Shown here piece by piece: positions 31,906 to 42,883 of a stretch of DNA of 64,000 nt; within the stretch, counting starts at the first letter, position 1; each line of letters opens with the position of its first letter. The position numbers and the translations under genes were made by a program. This DNA is from Taxillus chinensis. Its lineage: Eukaryota > Streptophyta > Magnoliopsida > Santalales > Loranthaceae. The DNA lies in the NCBI GenBank assembly GCA_023512835.1, contig CM042088.1, forward strand, positions 1,364,001 to 1,428,000, in the 5' to 3' direction. The notes beneath the pieces were generated by a model that had not been told where the DNA came from, did not search any database, and saw nothing but the letters and a program-made list of their open reading frames with translations.

Positions 31906-33359
31906 TTGGTGGTTGTGCCTGAGTTGTACCAGCGCGTCCGGGAGGAACAGCTGGGTGACATTGAGTGTGAGGTTCTCCGTGCCCGTATTGAGGCCGGGGA
32001 GCTATCTGGGGGACCGGACGAGGGTCCCGAGCATGAGTTGTCATTTCAGGGGCGGTTGGTCGTGGCTTCTTCCCTCGGGGATGAGGTGATGAGGGAGTTT
32101 CACCGGTCTAGAGTTGCTTGTGCACCCAGGGGGTACGAAGATGTACCATGCGCTTCGGGGACATTTTTGGTGGCCGGGGATGAAACGCGATGTAGCTGCC
32201 TTTGTTTCGCGGTGCCTCACGTGTCGGCAGGTGAAGGCCGAGCATCGGCGGCCGGCGGGCATGTTACGGCCCTTGCCCATAGCGGAGTGGAAGTGGGACC
32301 ATATAGCGATGGATTTTGTGACCGGTCTTCCACCCACCACTGGGAGGAAGGATATGATTTGGGTAATTGTGGATCGACTCACAAAGTCGGCCCATTTCCT
32401 GGCTGTTCGCGAGCGGGACTCTATGGGGACCTTGAGTCACTGTACATGAACGAGATTGTGAGACCGCATGGCGTACCATCATCGGTTGTCTCGGACCGGG
32501 ATTCGAGGTTCACTTCTCGTTTCCGGGCAGGTTTGCAGGAGGCTATGGGGACCAAGCTTCATCCGAGTACAGCCTTTCACCCTGAGACCGACGGTCGGAC
32601 CGAGCGGACGAATCGGACCATGGAGGACATGTTGAGGGCTTGTGTGCTAGATTTTGGGGGTTCGTGGGCAACTCACCTTCCTTTGGTGGAGTTTGCCTAC
32701 AACAACGATTATCAGGCATCCATTGGGATGGCTCCTTTTGAGGCGTTGTATGGACGGCCGTGTCGATCCCCTTTGTGTTGGACCGAGGTGGGGGAGACAG
32801 CTCTCTTGGGACCGCAGTTGGTTCAAGAGGCTACTGAGAAGGTCAAGTTGATTCGTCAGCGTTTGTTGGCCGCTCGGAGTCGGCAGAAATCTTATGCGGA
32901 TCAGCGACGGCGACCTTTGGAGTTTTCGTTGGTGATCATGTGTTCCTTCGTGTCTCTCCACGTCGTGGACATCGACGGTTTGGGCGAGGTTCCAAGCTAT
33001 CTCCGCGGTTTATTGGTCCTTTTGAGATTCTGGATCGTGTAGGGCTTGTGGCCTACCGGTTAGCGTTACCACCGCGGCTGAGTCGAGTGCACAACGTGTT
33101 TCACGTGTCCCAGTTGCGGAAGTATCACCCTGACCCCACTCACGTGATTGATTGGGGAACGTTGGACATTGAGGATGACATGTCCGTCATTGAGGCCCCT
33201 ATTCGTATCCTCGATCGGCGAGAGAAGCTTTTGCGTGGTCGTGCTATTCCTTTGGTTCGCGTGCTGTGGCAGCACCGTGGTATTGAGGAGGAGACATGGG
33301 AACGTGAGTCCGTGATGCGTGAGCAGCACCCAGACTTGTTCGAGGACGAACAATCTTAA
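31906..33359 (+). pseudogene. Tekay integrase and chromodomain, frameshifted
   Basis: The zinc-binding part reads [19 protein letters not shown] and [13 protein letters not shown]. The core has [33 protein letters not shown] and [14 protein letters not shown] (D, D, E). The GPF-type module is [18 protein letters not shown], then [18 protein letters not shown] chromodomain of the Tekay type ends the protein: [36 protein letters not shown]. Shifts lie near 32120, 32440 and 32930. Confidence 0.88.
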
Positions 33360-33688
33360 GCGTGGGAGGTGGCTGTTGGCCAAGGGATAGTGTTGTGTTT
33401 TCTTGTGATGTGTTTTCTTGTATTAGTTGATGTATTTATATTGTCTTTTAAAGACATGTGTTCTTGTTTGTGATGTGCCTTGGGATGTGTATTCGTGCCA
33501 TGTGGACACGTGTTATGTGCATCATTGTGGTTATGGATTATGGTGGTACTGTTATGTGCCGTTGTGCTGTGTGTGGTGTATGACCCATTTGGGTGTTGTA
33601 GCTCGCCGTGTGGCAAATGGGTAGCTTGTGTTTGTTTTCCTCGTATGTCATTTCTTTTCGAGGACGAAAAGTCTTAAGGGGGAGAGGA
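33360..33688 (+). other. Tekay 3' UTR and polypurine tract
   Basis: Non-coding GT-rich sequence. TTTTCGAGGACGAAAAGTC forms a short inverted repeat just before the tract AAGGGGGAGAGGA (33676-33688) that abuts the 3' LTR. Confidence 0.75.
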
Positions 33689-35485
33689 TGTAATGACCCG
33701 TGTGTAACCCGTGTGTAAGGAGTTAACCACAAACACCTTGGATGTTGGTACACAAGTTTAAGGTAAGAGATGAGCCCAAGAGGGGACTTTTGAGAGGTGC
33801 ATGTGTCAAGCGATAGCGTACATTTATGCCCTAGGAAGATGCTATGCGTTCTAGCGGTTTAGGTCGTTTTGGCTGATCTTGGAGCTCACTTTTGACCTAG
33901 TAGATGGCCTCAAACAATTGGCGTGCAAGAACAAAAGTTTCTTAGAATGAGGTCCTCTATCTACCACAGAAATTTCAGAGCATTTGGAGCTGCACGTGAA
34001 TTCACCCATTTCACGTGCAAGCATATTTTTGCTTCTCAGGCCTCTACAAGATGCAAGGAGACTTGGGGTAAAGTTTGGGTGCATTTGGAGCTGCACGCCA
34101 ATTGGGGAATTGGCGTGCAAATTGGCGTGCAGCCATATTTTTGCATGGTTCCCTTGGTTTTGTCATTCTAATGAACTTTCTCCAAAGGACCATGTTGAAA
34201 TTCCGAGGTATTTTGGCCTATATGGGTGCGGAAAGGTGGTAACTTGTGTGATCAAAACTACGTTGTTTTGATGCTTGGGATTCACTTAATCAAAACTACG
34301 TCGTTTTGATGTTGTGTTGCCTATATAAGGAGGAGGAGTCCCTCTGTTTTAGGTTTAGGGTTTGTTGCTTCACCAGCCGTCGCAGAGAGAGAGAGAGAGA
34401 GGGAAGGAGAGCTCCTGGTTGCTGTCGGGCGTCTTGCGTGGGTGGTCGGTGCTTCGTGGGTGGACGGCGTTCGGCTTGGGATCAGACCGTTGCTGTGTTG
34501 TTGCGTTTTCCTTGAGGTAGGGGTTCTGTTCTTCCTAAATCCTCCTCTGTCCTAGGGTCCTAGGGCAAATATGAGATATCTGTTATATTATTTATATGTA
34601 AATTCATATAGGTGTGACCTCCTATATGAATGTTGGCCTTCATGGCATGTTGGTGTGATTCTCGTGGATTACATGCTATGTGTTCGATGAAATGCCGTGT
34701 GAATATAGCTGTATGCATATGCCCATTACGTGTTTGGTAATATGCCTGTGTGGCTGGATTTGTGGTTTAGTGTATGTGTCTTGTGTGTTTGCTCTATTTT
34801 CCTGAATGGTTGGGTTTGTGCGCTTGTGAACGGGTGCACACCAAGTGTTTGGTGGTATGCTTGGGTGACCATGTGTGTTGTGTGCTTGATCGTGGTATCT
34901 GGCCTGAAGAGGCGGTTAAATAACTTGGCCTGAAGAGGCGGTTAAATCACTTGGCCTGAAGAGGCGGTTAAATAACTTGGCCTGAAGAGGCGGTTAAATC
35001 ACTTGTGTTTTGTGTGGTGGATAATTGTGACGACTGATGTGGTTTGTTATTGTTTGTTGAGATTGTTGTAACACGTCACTGCACCTGTGCACATGCATGT
35101 AGCCGCTAGGAGCATGGGAAGGGTTGGGGAGACTTGATCCCTACTGAGCTGCGGTTGCTCACCCCTCCTACTGTGTTTGCTTGTTTTCCAGGGACTTACA
35201 GGCGTTAGGTGGATACACCAAGGTGGAAGACCTTATCCATTTTACTCTTCCATTTATGTTGTTTTCTTTTATGGGAACTGATGTAACCCCAGTGGGGATG
35301 GGATTGGAAAGAATTCTGTTGTAATAACTGGTTTGGAATATTTTTATGAATATTACTTTCTTGAACGGGTTGTGGATGTTTGAAATGTAAAATTCTTGGT
35401 TTGTATCCTAACCCCTTTGCCCTCCGTGTGGGTAAAAGGGGAGTCACGTGCCGGTTTCCTCGGGTTGGAAATCCGGGGCGTGACA
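33689..35485 (+). repeat. Tekay 3' LTR
   Basis: Matches 26339-28137 with roughly ten substitutions and a similar number of single-base indels by eye. It has the same array (34901-35004) and palindromes; the first palindrome carries a C to T change (ACGTTG). Confidence 0.93.
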
Positions 35486-35563
35486 CAAATAAACACAAAA
35501 GATCTCAGATCAAATTACATAAGGCTTTATCAGCATTATCCAAATTCTGGGTTTGATCCAACA
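35486..35563 (-). repeat. Copia 3' LTR, second part (after Tekay insertion)
   Basis: Resumes with CAAATAAACACAAAAG, matching 44110-44125, and ends GATCCAACA. The adjacent ATCTCCCCCAATTATGG (35564 onward) gives the polypurine tract TTGGGGGAGAT in element orientation. Confidence 0.88.
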
Positions 35564-35576
35564 ATCTCCCCCAATT
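35564..35576 (-). other. polypurine tract of the Copia element
   Basis: In element orientation AATTGGGGGAGAT directly precedes the LTR start TGTTGGATC. Confidence 0.75.
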
Positions 35577-35706
35577 ATGGATATGCCCAAACCCTTTGTA
35601 ATCTGATCTGGTAAGCAATGCAAAAGAATAACATACAGAATACGCAACACAACCAATTTCATTAATCAGCAACTAAATACAATTCAGCCTTAATACAAGT
35701 TTTTCA

Positions 35707-38469
35707 CTAGGGTACATAAGGCTTACTATACTTGAAGATTATAGTTGCTGCCTTCTCTCTTAGCTCCATTGTCTGCTTCATCGTAAAGGTGGTGTGTTGG
35801 CTCCAATATTTGTCCACAGTTAAGAATGATTTGATGAAGTGACAGACAAAGGCTCCGCAGCTATCTCCATCCGGCTGTTGTGGCACTTGCTTCTTGCCCC
35901 GGAATGTTGCCTTGAGTTTCTTAGTCGGACGGAAGGGTGTGATGCCCAACTCTTCATATAATCTGGCTTTCTTCACAGCTTCAGTCAGCCTGAGACACAG
36001 AGGTTCCCATTGATTCTTCCTAACGAAGTGCTCCATAATTTGATGAGAATCAATGAGAATCATTTGCTTGGACTGAATCATGAAGACAGCCATCATGAAG
36101 TGTGGCGACATGATCCGGTACGGAATGAGGATGGTTGAGAGAGTTTTCCATGGTTTGCTATCCTCAGCAATTCCGTCGATAAAGGACTGAATTAGCTCCA
36201 CACTGGGAAGATAGCCCTCATTCCAACACGGCAGAACGTCAAACAAGTGCCCATCTTTGTAGAGAGATAGAAACAGCCTCATCTCCATTTTAGCAGCTCT
36301 CGAGAAGTTGTCAATGTCTTCTGTAGTAAAGAGTCCTTTCTCCGAGCAGAGAGTCTGAATGTCGGCCGGAGAGAAAGGGTACATTTCAGAAAGACATCTT
36401 CTCTCAGCAGAAGACGCAACATAGGATTTCATTGCCTTGCGCAAGCTTCCATCCACATCAAAAGGGTCAAACTCCGCATATGATGGGAGGAAGGTATCAG
36501 CTGCGGATGAGGAGGATGGAGAAGGAGCTGGAGCTACAGTAGAGGAGCTTGGTTGAGAGAAGCGACTACGTTTGGGAATTGGAACTCCCTGAAGCACTAA
36601 AGTGGCAGGCCGCTTCTCAGTCCGAGTAGATGGTTGTGGGGCAGAAGGAGTAGACGGATCAGATGACACTCTCTCCCCCGGTTTGGCAGATTGCCGGGAA
36701 GCAACAGGAGGACGAGCCATCGTGTGCGCCAGATCCGTGAAGGAGGTAGACAATGAATGGACGGATGTGGCGACAAGATCCATTTTCTGCTCCATGGAAG
36801 TGGAGGAGTCAGTGAGAGCAGAGAGGAGTTGGGCGCCGAGGGCATCAACTTTGGCAGTGATGGCGGAGATTTGGGCGCTTTGAGCTTGGGCATGTCGGTC
36901 CAGCTGGGCGGAAAGCACAGCGTCGAAGTGGACCGTGCCAAAAGAGGCACGCCCAAGGACCAACTCCGGAGCTTTGGAGGACTCCCCCGCATGAACAGGA
37001 GCAGGAGTGCGTTGGGCAGAGGAGTCCGCAGGAGTATCAGCTGCAGCAGGAGCATCCGGAGCATCAGAGGCATCCGGAGCATCGGAGGCATCCGGAGCAT
37101 TGGAGGCATCCGGAGCAAGGGACCCGCTTTGACCAGATAAGTCAACCATGGGAATCGCGGCAGCAGGAGAAGAGGGTCCAGTCTTAGCAGAGGAAGGACT
37201 CCGTGCAGCAGGGACTGGCCCGGAGGGTGTAGGGAACGGCACATCGGGAATGGAAGCCGGCGTAAGAAAGCCGTGGTCCAAGTGCCAGATGATCATGGTC
37301 TCCGGGGATTGGGTATTGCGTGTGTAAAACACCCGGAGATCGGTGTCAGGAATGGAGGAGGTGTGGGCTAGGCTGAAACGGAGCCAAAGGTCCGTTAAGG
37401 TGTCGACGGAGAGATGGTCAAGGTAATCTCGGGGTTGAGGTAGGGGAGGCAATGGGGCTTCCGGAGAAGCGGCCAGGACATCAGCGGTGGCGACAGCAAC
37501 AGCGGTATCAACCGCAGCAGCAATAGCGGATGTGGAGGGAGTGGGGACATCAACAGCAGAGGGGGCGGAGGAAACGGCTTTAGACGCACTGCACTGAGAG
37601 GGCCCTGCAACCTCGGACGGTTCGGCACGGACGCTTGGCTAGGAGGCTCGTGAATGAGAGGGTGCAGCAACAGACCGAATCCGGGAGGATTGGGGTGCAG
37701 AACTGACCTCGTGGGCTTGACTGTCGGAGGGGTCACCAACAGAGCTGCCTTGTTGTTCCGAGGCAGGGAGAATACGGAGAGCTACAGTGGGTCGGCGAGC
37801 GGTCATGTTCCCGTCCAGCGTAAGGTAACGAAGGTAATAAGCCGAGGGAAACGAGACAGCATCAAATCGGGCGAAATGGTCCGGACGTAGATGCCAGAAG
37901 ACAATGCTGAGGATGCGCCCGAAGGAATGATTTTTGGGACCATTCTGCAGCAAACGAAATAAGAACATCCCCCAATCCATCGGAAGACCTTCAAAAACGC
38001 CGTACATGGCTAGGAGAAGGTCGTAAGGAACTGAGTCCAGGGCGGATGTGCGAGCCAGTAGGCATCGACTCAGGATGGTCGCCATACATCGATAGCGACC
38101 CTGGAAGGATTTCACCTTGTATTCCTTCCCTTTGTTCGTGCAACCCATAGAAGCCGCCATTGGATCGGCATCCGGGCGCTGTGGTTCACCAAGAGGTAGG
38201 TGGAGAGCAGCGCGGAGAACAGCCGGAGTGATGATGATGGATTCACCGCGGACATAAGAGGTTATGGAATCGGTGGTGCAGCGAATCCGTTGGTAATACT
38301 CAAGAATGTCGTCGATAAGAAGATTGACGGGATTGGAGATCAGGCTGAGTATATGCGAGGCTTCAAGGAGAGGGCGAAGCTGGGAAAACCAATCCGGAGG
38401 ATTAGAAACAGCATTCCAATCAACCAGATGGCCAGGATTAACGCCAGAAAGAGAGATTCTGGGTGTCAT
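35707..38469 (-). CDS. env-position ORF with C-terminal Ulp1/SENP-like (C48) peptidase domain, one in-frame TAG
   Basis: One frame of 921 codons including the terminator, broken only by TAG at 37639-37641 (codon 277). Codons 1-276 (MTPRISLSGVNP...) form a globular region with YVRGESIIITPAVLRAALHLP-style sequence, reminiscent of plant transposon-associated domains. A Ser/Pro/Ala-rich linker with PDASDAPDAS repeats and a short coiled coil (MEQKMDLVATSVHSL) follows. The last 150 residues carry SPHFMMAVF, MILIDSHQ and QQPDGDSCGAFVC. His790, Asp807, Gln865 and Cys871 match the yeast Ulp1 set His514/Asp531/Gln574/Cys580 in two spacings: His-Asp 17 and Gln-Cys 6. Family role: cleaving SUMO or ubiquitin-like tags, a thiol protease. 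Its role in the element is unknown. It lies between RNase H and the 3' LTR on the element's strand. The TAG is followed by CCA, not a known readthrough context. Confidence 0.75.
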
Positions 38470-39632
38470 TGCAGATTAGATTGGAAGGCGAAGAGAAGAA
38501 AAGTACTACAACACTTCAAATCCGAGACTATGGACTGGATTTATCGATACGGGTGCAAAGAAAATCTGAACCTGTAGCTAAATAAGGATAAACTGAAAAT
38601 ACAAAAGCTTAACAGGCAAGGATTAGTACGGATTAGAGAAGATAATCAGTGAAAAACAACATAATCCGAACTAATGAGAAACAGAACTCATGCATGGCTA
38701 AGAATATAGTAGACATATGCATACGTGAAAATGATCAATAATACTGAATCAGGGCATATGTCAGACAGCAATACACAGGTTCATATAGGTCAACATAGCG
38801 AAACCGTCTTGCTGAACAACGTAGCTAAGATTAATTAGAGAGCATATGATTTGGCCACATTGGGATTCATGAGTGAAAAATGATAGAGCGAACACATGTC
38901 AAAAGAAGGCAGATGATTAACCGATTAAAATGCATGGTTGAAGAAGGAAAATACATCCAAACATGCCACTTTTCTGAGATTCAAAACAGCATGTACAGTC
39001 AGATCCGGAAGTAAAAGTTTAGAGGAAGGAGAATCCGAGACATATTAGGGGTTCATTGCTGCTCCCCCGTAGATCATTTAATCCTCTTAATGAAAAGCTC
39101 CCCCTCAGATAGACAGTCAGGAAAGAGGTCATGAGACATATATGGGGGGTATTACTGAATAATATATAAAGCATTTTCTCCCCTGTAGATTGTGCAATCC
39201 TCTCGGTTGACCGTTCCGATTTGTAGAAGTTCAGCACTGTCTATCTTACTAGAAAACTATACTTGAAGCATCAGATCACGATTGAGTATTCATCCACCAG
39301 GCATTCCAAGCTAACCCATTTCACTTCTTCAACTATACATGTTAATAGAGTAATCTAAATGAACATGCTTTTGTCACGTGGTGATTAATAGAAGTTAAGA
39401 TCATGAACCCGAAAGAGGTAAATCATATAAACTGTAATTATGTTAGCTTAAACGACTTCAGTCGGAAACGCAAGCATCCTCCCATAATGAGGTTGAGATT
39501 AATGTCAGAAGCATGAAGCCATTAAACAGTAAGTATGATCAGCAATACAGTCAGTAAGTCTCTACTACTTTCAGTAAACGTACAATGCATGTTCTGAGAG
39601 TAAATATACTATTGGGTAATGCAAATGTGAAG
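38470..39632 (-). other. Copia spacer between RNase H and the extra ORF
   Basis: About 1.16 kb without long frames. It may contain a promoter or splice acceptor for the downstream ORF, but nothing definite is seen. Confidence 0.5.
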
Positions 39633-40590
39633 CTATGCAGAGAAGTCAAGCATACCTAATCGGAAGAGTAGTTCAGAGAACCTCGCATCAGGTAGGGGCT
39701 TTGTAAGTATGTCTGCTAATTGATCTTCGATAGCAACATGTTCCAGTGAAATATGCTTTTTGAGAACATGATCGCGTATGAAGTGATACCTGACCTCAAT
39801 GTGCTTCGTCTTAGGATGCATGACAAGATTGTTGCTGATGGCAATTGCACTAGTGTTGTCACAGTAGAGTGGAATAGATGACATGTTGAAACCGTAGTCA
39901 GTAAGTTGACTTTGCATCCAAAGTAGCTGTGCGCAAAGAACTTCCTGGAAGCTATATATTCCGCCTCGGCGGTAGAGGTTGATATGGAATTCCGCTTCTT
40001 CTTGAACCATGAGATCAATCTATTTACTAGAAACCGACACGTACCGCTTGTGCTTTTCCTGTCGATGCGACATCCAGCAAGTCGGCATCGAGTATCCGGA
40101 TAAGGTGAAGTTGGACTCCTTTGGGTACCAGAGTCCCAAATTCATCGTTCCCTTGAGATACCTTAATATCCGTTTTACATGAAGCATATGTGACTCCTTG
40201 GGATTCGCCTGGTATCATGCACAGATGCAAGTTGCAAACATAATGTCTGGGCGACTTGCTGTAAGATACAGCAAGGATCCGATCATCCCTCTGTAGTCAG
40301 TCACATTTACTGATATGCCGTCCACATCCGGATCTAACTTGGCACTGACAGGCATGGGAGTTTTGATGGGAGATGAACCTTCCATACCAAACTTCTTAAT
40401 AAGATCGCGAGTGTACTTAGCCTGATTAATGAAGATTCCTTCCTTTAATTGTTTAACTTCTATTCCAAGGAAGTAGGACAGTTCTCCCATCATGCTCATT
40501 TCAAACTTGCCTGTCATCAACTTAGCAAACTCTTCACAAAGCTTCGGATTCGTTGATCCGAAAATGATATCATCCACATATATTTACGGA
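39633..40590 (-). pseudogene. Copia pol remnant: RT from the YVDD box, and RNase H
   Basis: Begins IYVDDIIFGSTNPKLCEEF, then GELSYFLGIEVKQLKEGIF, TDYRGMIGSLLYLTASRPD, and RNase H with YCDNTSAIAISNNLVMHPKTKHIEVR and DILTKPLPDARF. The sequence style is SIRE-lineage Copia. Stops near 40213 and 40020 and a deletion around the GLISWFKKKRNSIS segment break it. The N-terminal RT fingers and palm, integrase and protease are deleted. Confidence 0.88.
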
Positions 40591-42738
40591 TTTGATTTTG
40601 CTAGGACTCTTAGCTTTCCAAGTTGACATTAACTTGTTAGTTTCAACTGCTTCTTTTATTTGGGTTTTCTTTGGAGAGACACTCCTTTTAGATTTAGATT
40701 TTGTTTTGCTCGAAGAACCCCTTTTATAAAACTGATCTTTATTGGATTGAAATTGATTACAAAGCCAGCTATCAGATAGACTCCAACATTCATAGTGATA
40801 ATGACCCATTTCCCTACAGATGGAACAGACACTATAATGTGAAGTACAAACAGGGGATACAGGTCTCTTAGATTTTACAGACTTTCTAGTTTGTTCCCTG
40901 TGGCCTAATCCATTACGTTTGGGTGACGCGCTCTTGGCCCTAAATGCGTCAGCTTTAGCCTTGTCTTTCTTTTTGGGTGCTACAGTTTTGGCTTTAACTG
41001 CAGCAGCCTTCCCTTCATCTTTAGTTACGGGTGCTACTTGGTTCGGGAAGTGCGATATGACCTCGACTCCACAGTCATAAACTATGGTGCCACCTGAAAT
41101 GAAACCATCCAACGGTTTAGATGTACTAACAGGATATAAATTGGTTAGTTTAGGAGTGAAATCCGGAGGACACTTAGTAGCTTGAGCTATGGAAGTTGAT
41201 GGTTCGGAACCTAGGCCAGGTTTGACTCGGATGTCGTCAGGATCAGTCCTAAAGGTAGAGGCTATTTCCCCGGATTTTAGCCACTTACAATTTATTTCCT
41301 TTTCTTGTTCCAGTTCATTTTCGAGTCTTTTTACTATAACTTTTAGGCCTGAGAGATTGGTATTTAACAAATGATTTTCAGCTCTTAGATCGTGATACCA
41401 AGCTTCTTTTCCTCTGAAGTCAGTGATGTCCTTTTCGAATCTATTAATAGTAAATTCAAGACGTTTATTCGACTTTCCATATCTTTGTACATTTGAGTAA
41501 TTATTAGTCTCATTCTTTTCATGATCACATGCGGTAGTAAGAGATTCTAATTTACTCAGGAGCTCGAAGATAGAAGGTACCTCAGTATTTGCCATGAGGC
41601 AGACGTTCGGCTTAGTGGTCGGCTCATCATCCGAGGATTCCTCCTCTTCTTCCGAGCCACTCATGTATTTTGTCACGAGCGCCTTCCTCTTGCTATTGCT
41701 GTTGTCTGAGGTGGAGTGGCGAGGAGTTACGTTGTCACTTTTCTCGGCCACTTTTGATTTGGACCTGCATTCCTTGGCCCAGTGACCGGTTTTCCCACAG
41801 TTGAAGCATTCCTGGGAACTGGACTCCGGTCGCTTCTTCCTTTGGAACGATGATGATGAGCGTCTTCTGAACCCTTTTCTGCTTTTTCGTAGGAATCGCT
41901 CAAAGGATTTGACAAGAAGGGCTATCTCCTCCTCCTCGTCAGAATCAGAATTCTCGGACACGTCCGTATCATCATTCCTCAGTATGTTTAGACATTCTGT
42001 AGCTTTGAGAGCTACCCCCTTTTCTTTCCGAGCTATTTTCTCATCCCTGTCAAAGTACTTAAACCTGACTTCATGAGTCCGCAGCTCTCCATACAGTTCT
42101 TCAAGGGGAACATACTGCCAGTTTTTGTCTGATTGCATCTGGAGTTGTTTGGAATAGTAGCGATCCGGCAAGGAGCGAAAGAACTTGTCATTGATCTGGG
42201 ATTGAGAATAGTGTTCATTGACGGCTCTTGACTCAAGAATGAGCTTGCCGAATCTCCGATAAATGCTTTCGAGTGATTCGCCCGGTTTATGATTAAAACT
42301 CTCAAAGTTCTGCCTGAGAGTGCAGATCACATTCTGCATCTGGGATTGACTCCCCTCATAGAGGATTGTCAGTTTGTCCCAAACAGCTTTTCCTGTTGTG
42401 CAGCCCTGGACGTCTGTGAAAGCCTCAGAATCCAAAGACGATGTAACATAAGCCAGAGCCTTTTCACTAGCGCACCGCCAGGCTCTTTCATCGTTGGTAA
42501 GTTCAGCATCTGTCTTTGGCCTCCTAACTCCATGTTCTCCGATAGTCATCGGAATTGGAATCTCCTGATGAAGACATGGCCACATAAGATGATCATGGCA
42601 TACCATAAACATCTTCATGCGAGCTTTCCACCGGGAGAAAAGCTCAGGTGTGAATTTGGGCGATTTCGTTAAAGTAAAGCCGAACTCCGTGGTTGAGAAG
42701 CGGCGGCAGCAGGGGTTGAGGTGGGTCGACATTTTCAC
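40573..42738 (-). CDS. Copia gag polyprotein (SIRE-like), truncated at its C-terminus by deletion
   Basis: A 722-codon open frame. Gag core: FSRWKARMKMFMVCHD, LWPCLHQEIPIPM, KAVWDKLTILYEGSQS, ESIYRRFGKLILESRAV and KFFRSLPDRYYSKQL. First zinc knuckle CFNCGKTGHWAKEC, then an acidic segment (SGSEEEEESSDDEP), a long coiled coil (GLKVIVKRLENELEQEKE), Lys/Ala-rich repeats (APKKKDKAKADA) and a second knuckle CSICREMGHYHYEC. The second knuckle normally precedes the protease. Gag forms cytoplasmic particles and binds the RNA. The frame ends SVNICG exactly where the deletion joins RT in another frame. Start could be Met1 or Met3. Confidence 0.85.
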
Positions 42739-42869
42739 CGCTTGCTTCGATTCGGGATGGGCTCCTGTGCACCTCCGGAGTTAAGGCAAGTGTTGAATAG
42801 CATACTGCTTTCTTCGGCCATTTCTGAGATTGAAAGAGTGGGATCTCTACTTAGAACAAAATAGAACTT

Positions 42870-42881
42870 GCTCTGATACCA
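42870..42881 (-). other. Copia primer binding site, tRNA-iMet
   Basis: In element orientation TGGTATCAGAGC, two bases after the 5' LTR end GGGACCATCA. Confidence 0.88.
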
Positions 42882-42883
42882 CT

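Larger units (their letters stand above)
26339..35485 (+). mobile_element. Tekay (Del) chromovirus, full length, 9.1 kb
   Basis: Two LTRs of 1799 and 1797 bp with TGTAATGACC...GGCGTGACA ends are flanked by perfect CAAAT duplications (26334-26338 and 35486-35490). The order on the plus strand is iMet-like primer site, gag, protease, RT, RNase H, integrase, chromodomain, polypurine tract. The coding region is interrupted by many frameshifts although the LTRs are about 99% alike. It lies inside the 3' LTR of the Copia element and is therefore among the youngest insertions in the stack. Confidence 0.93.

Noticed and set aside
36597..37244. 215-residue Leu/Pro-rich reverse frame
   Set aside because: An alternative-frame shadow of the Ser/Pro/Ala linker in the protease-like ORF.
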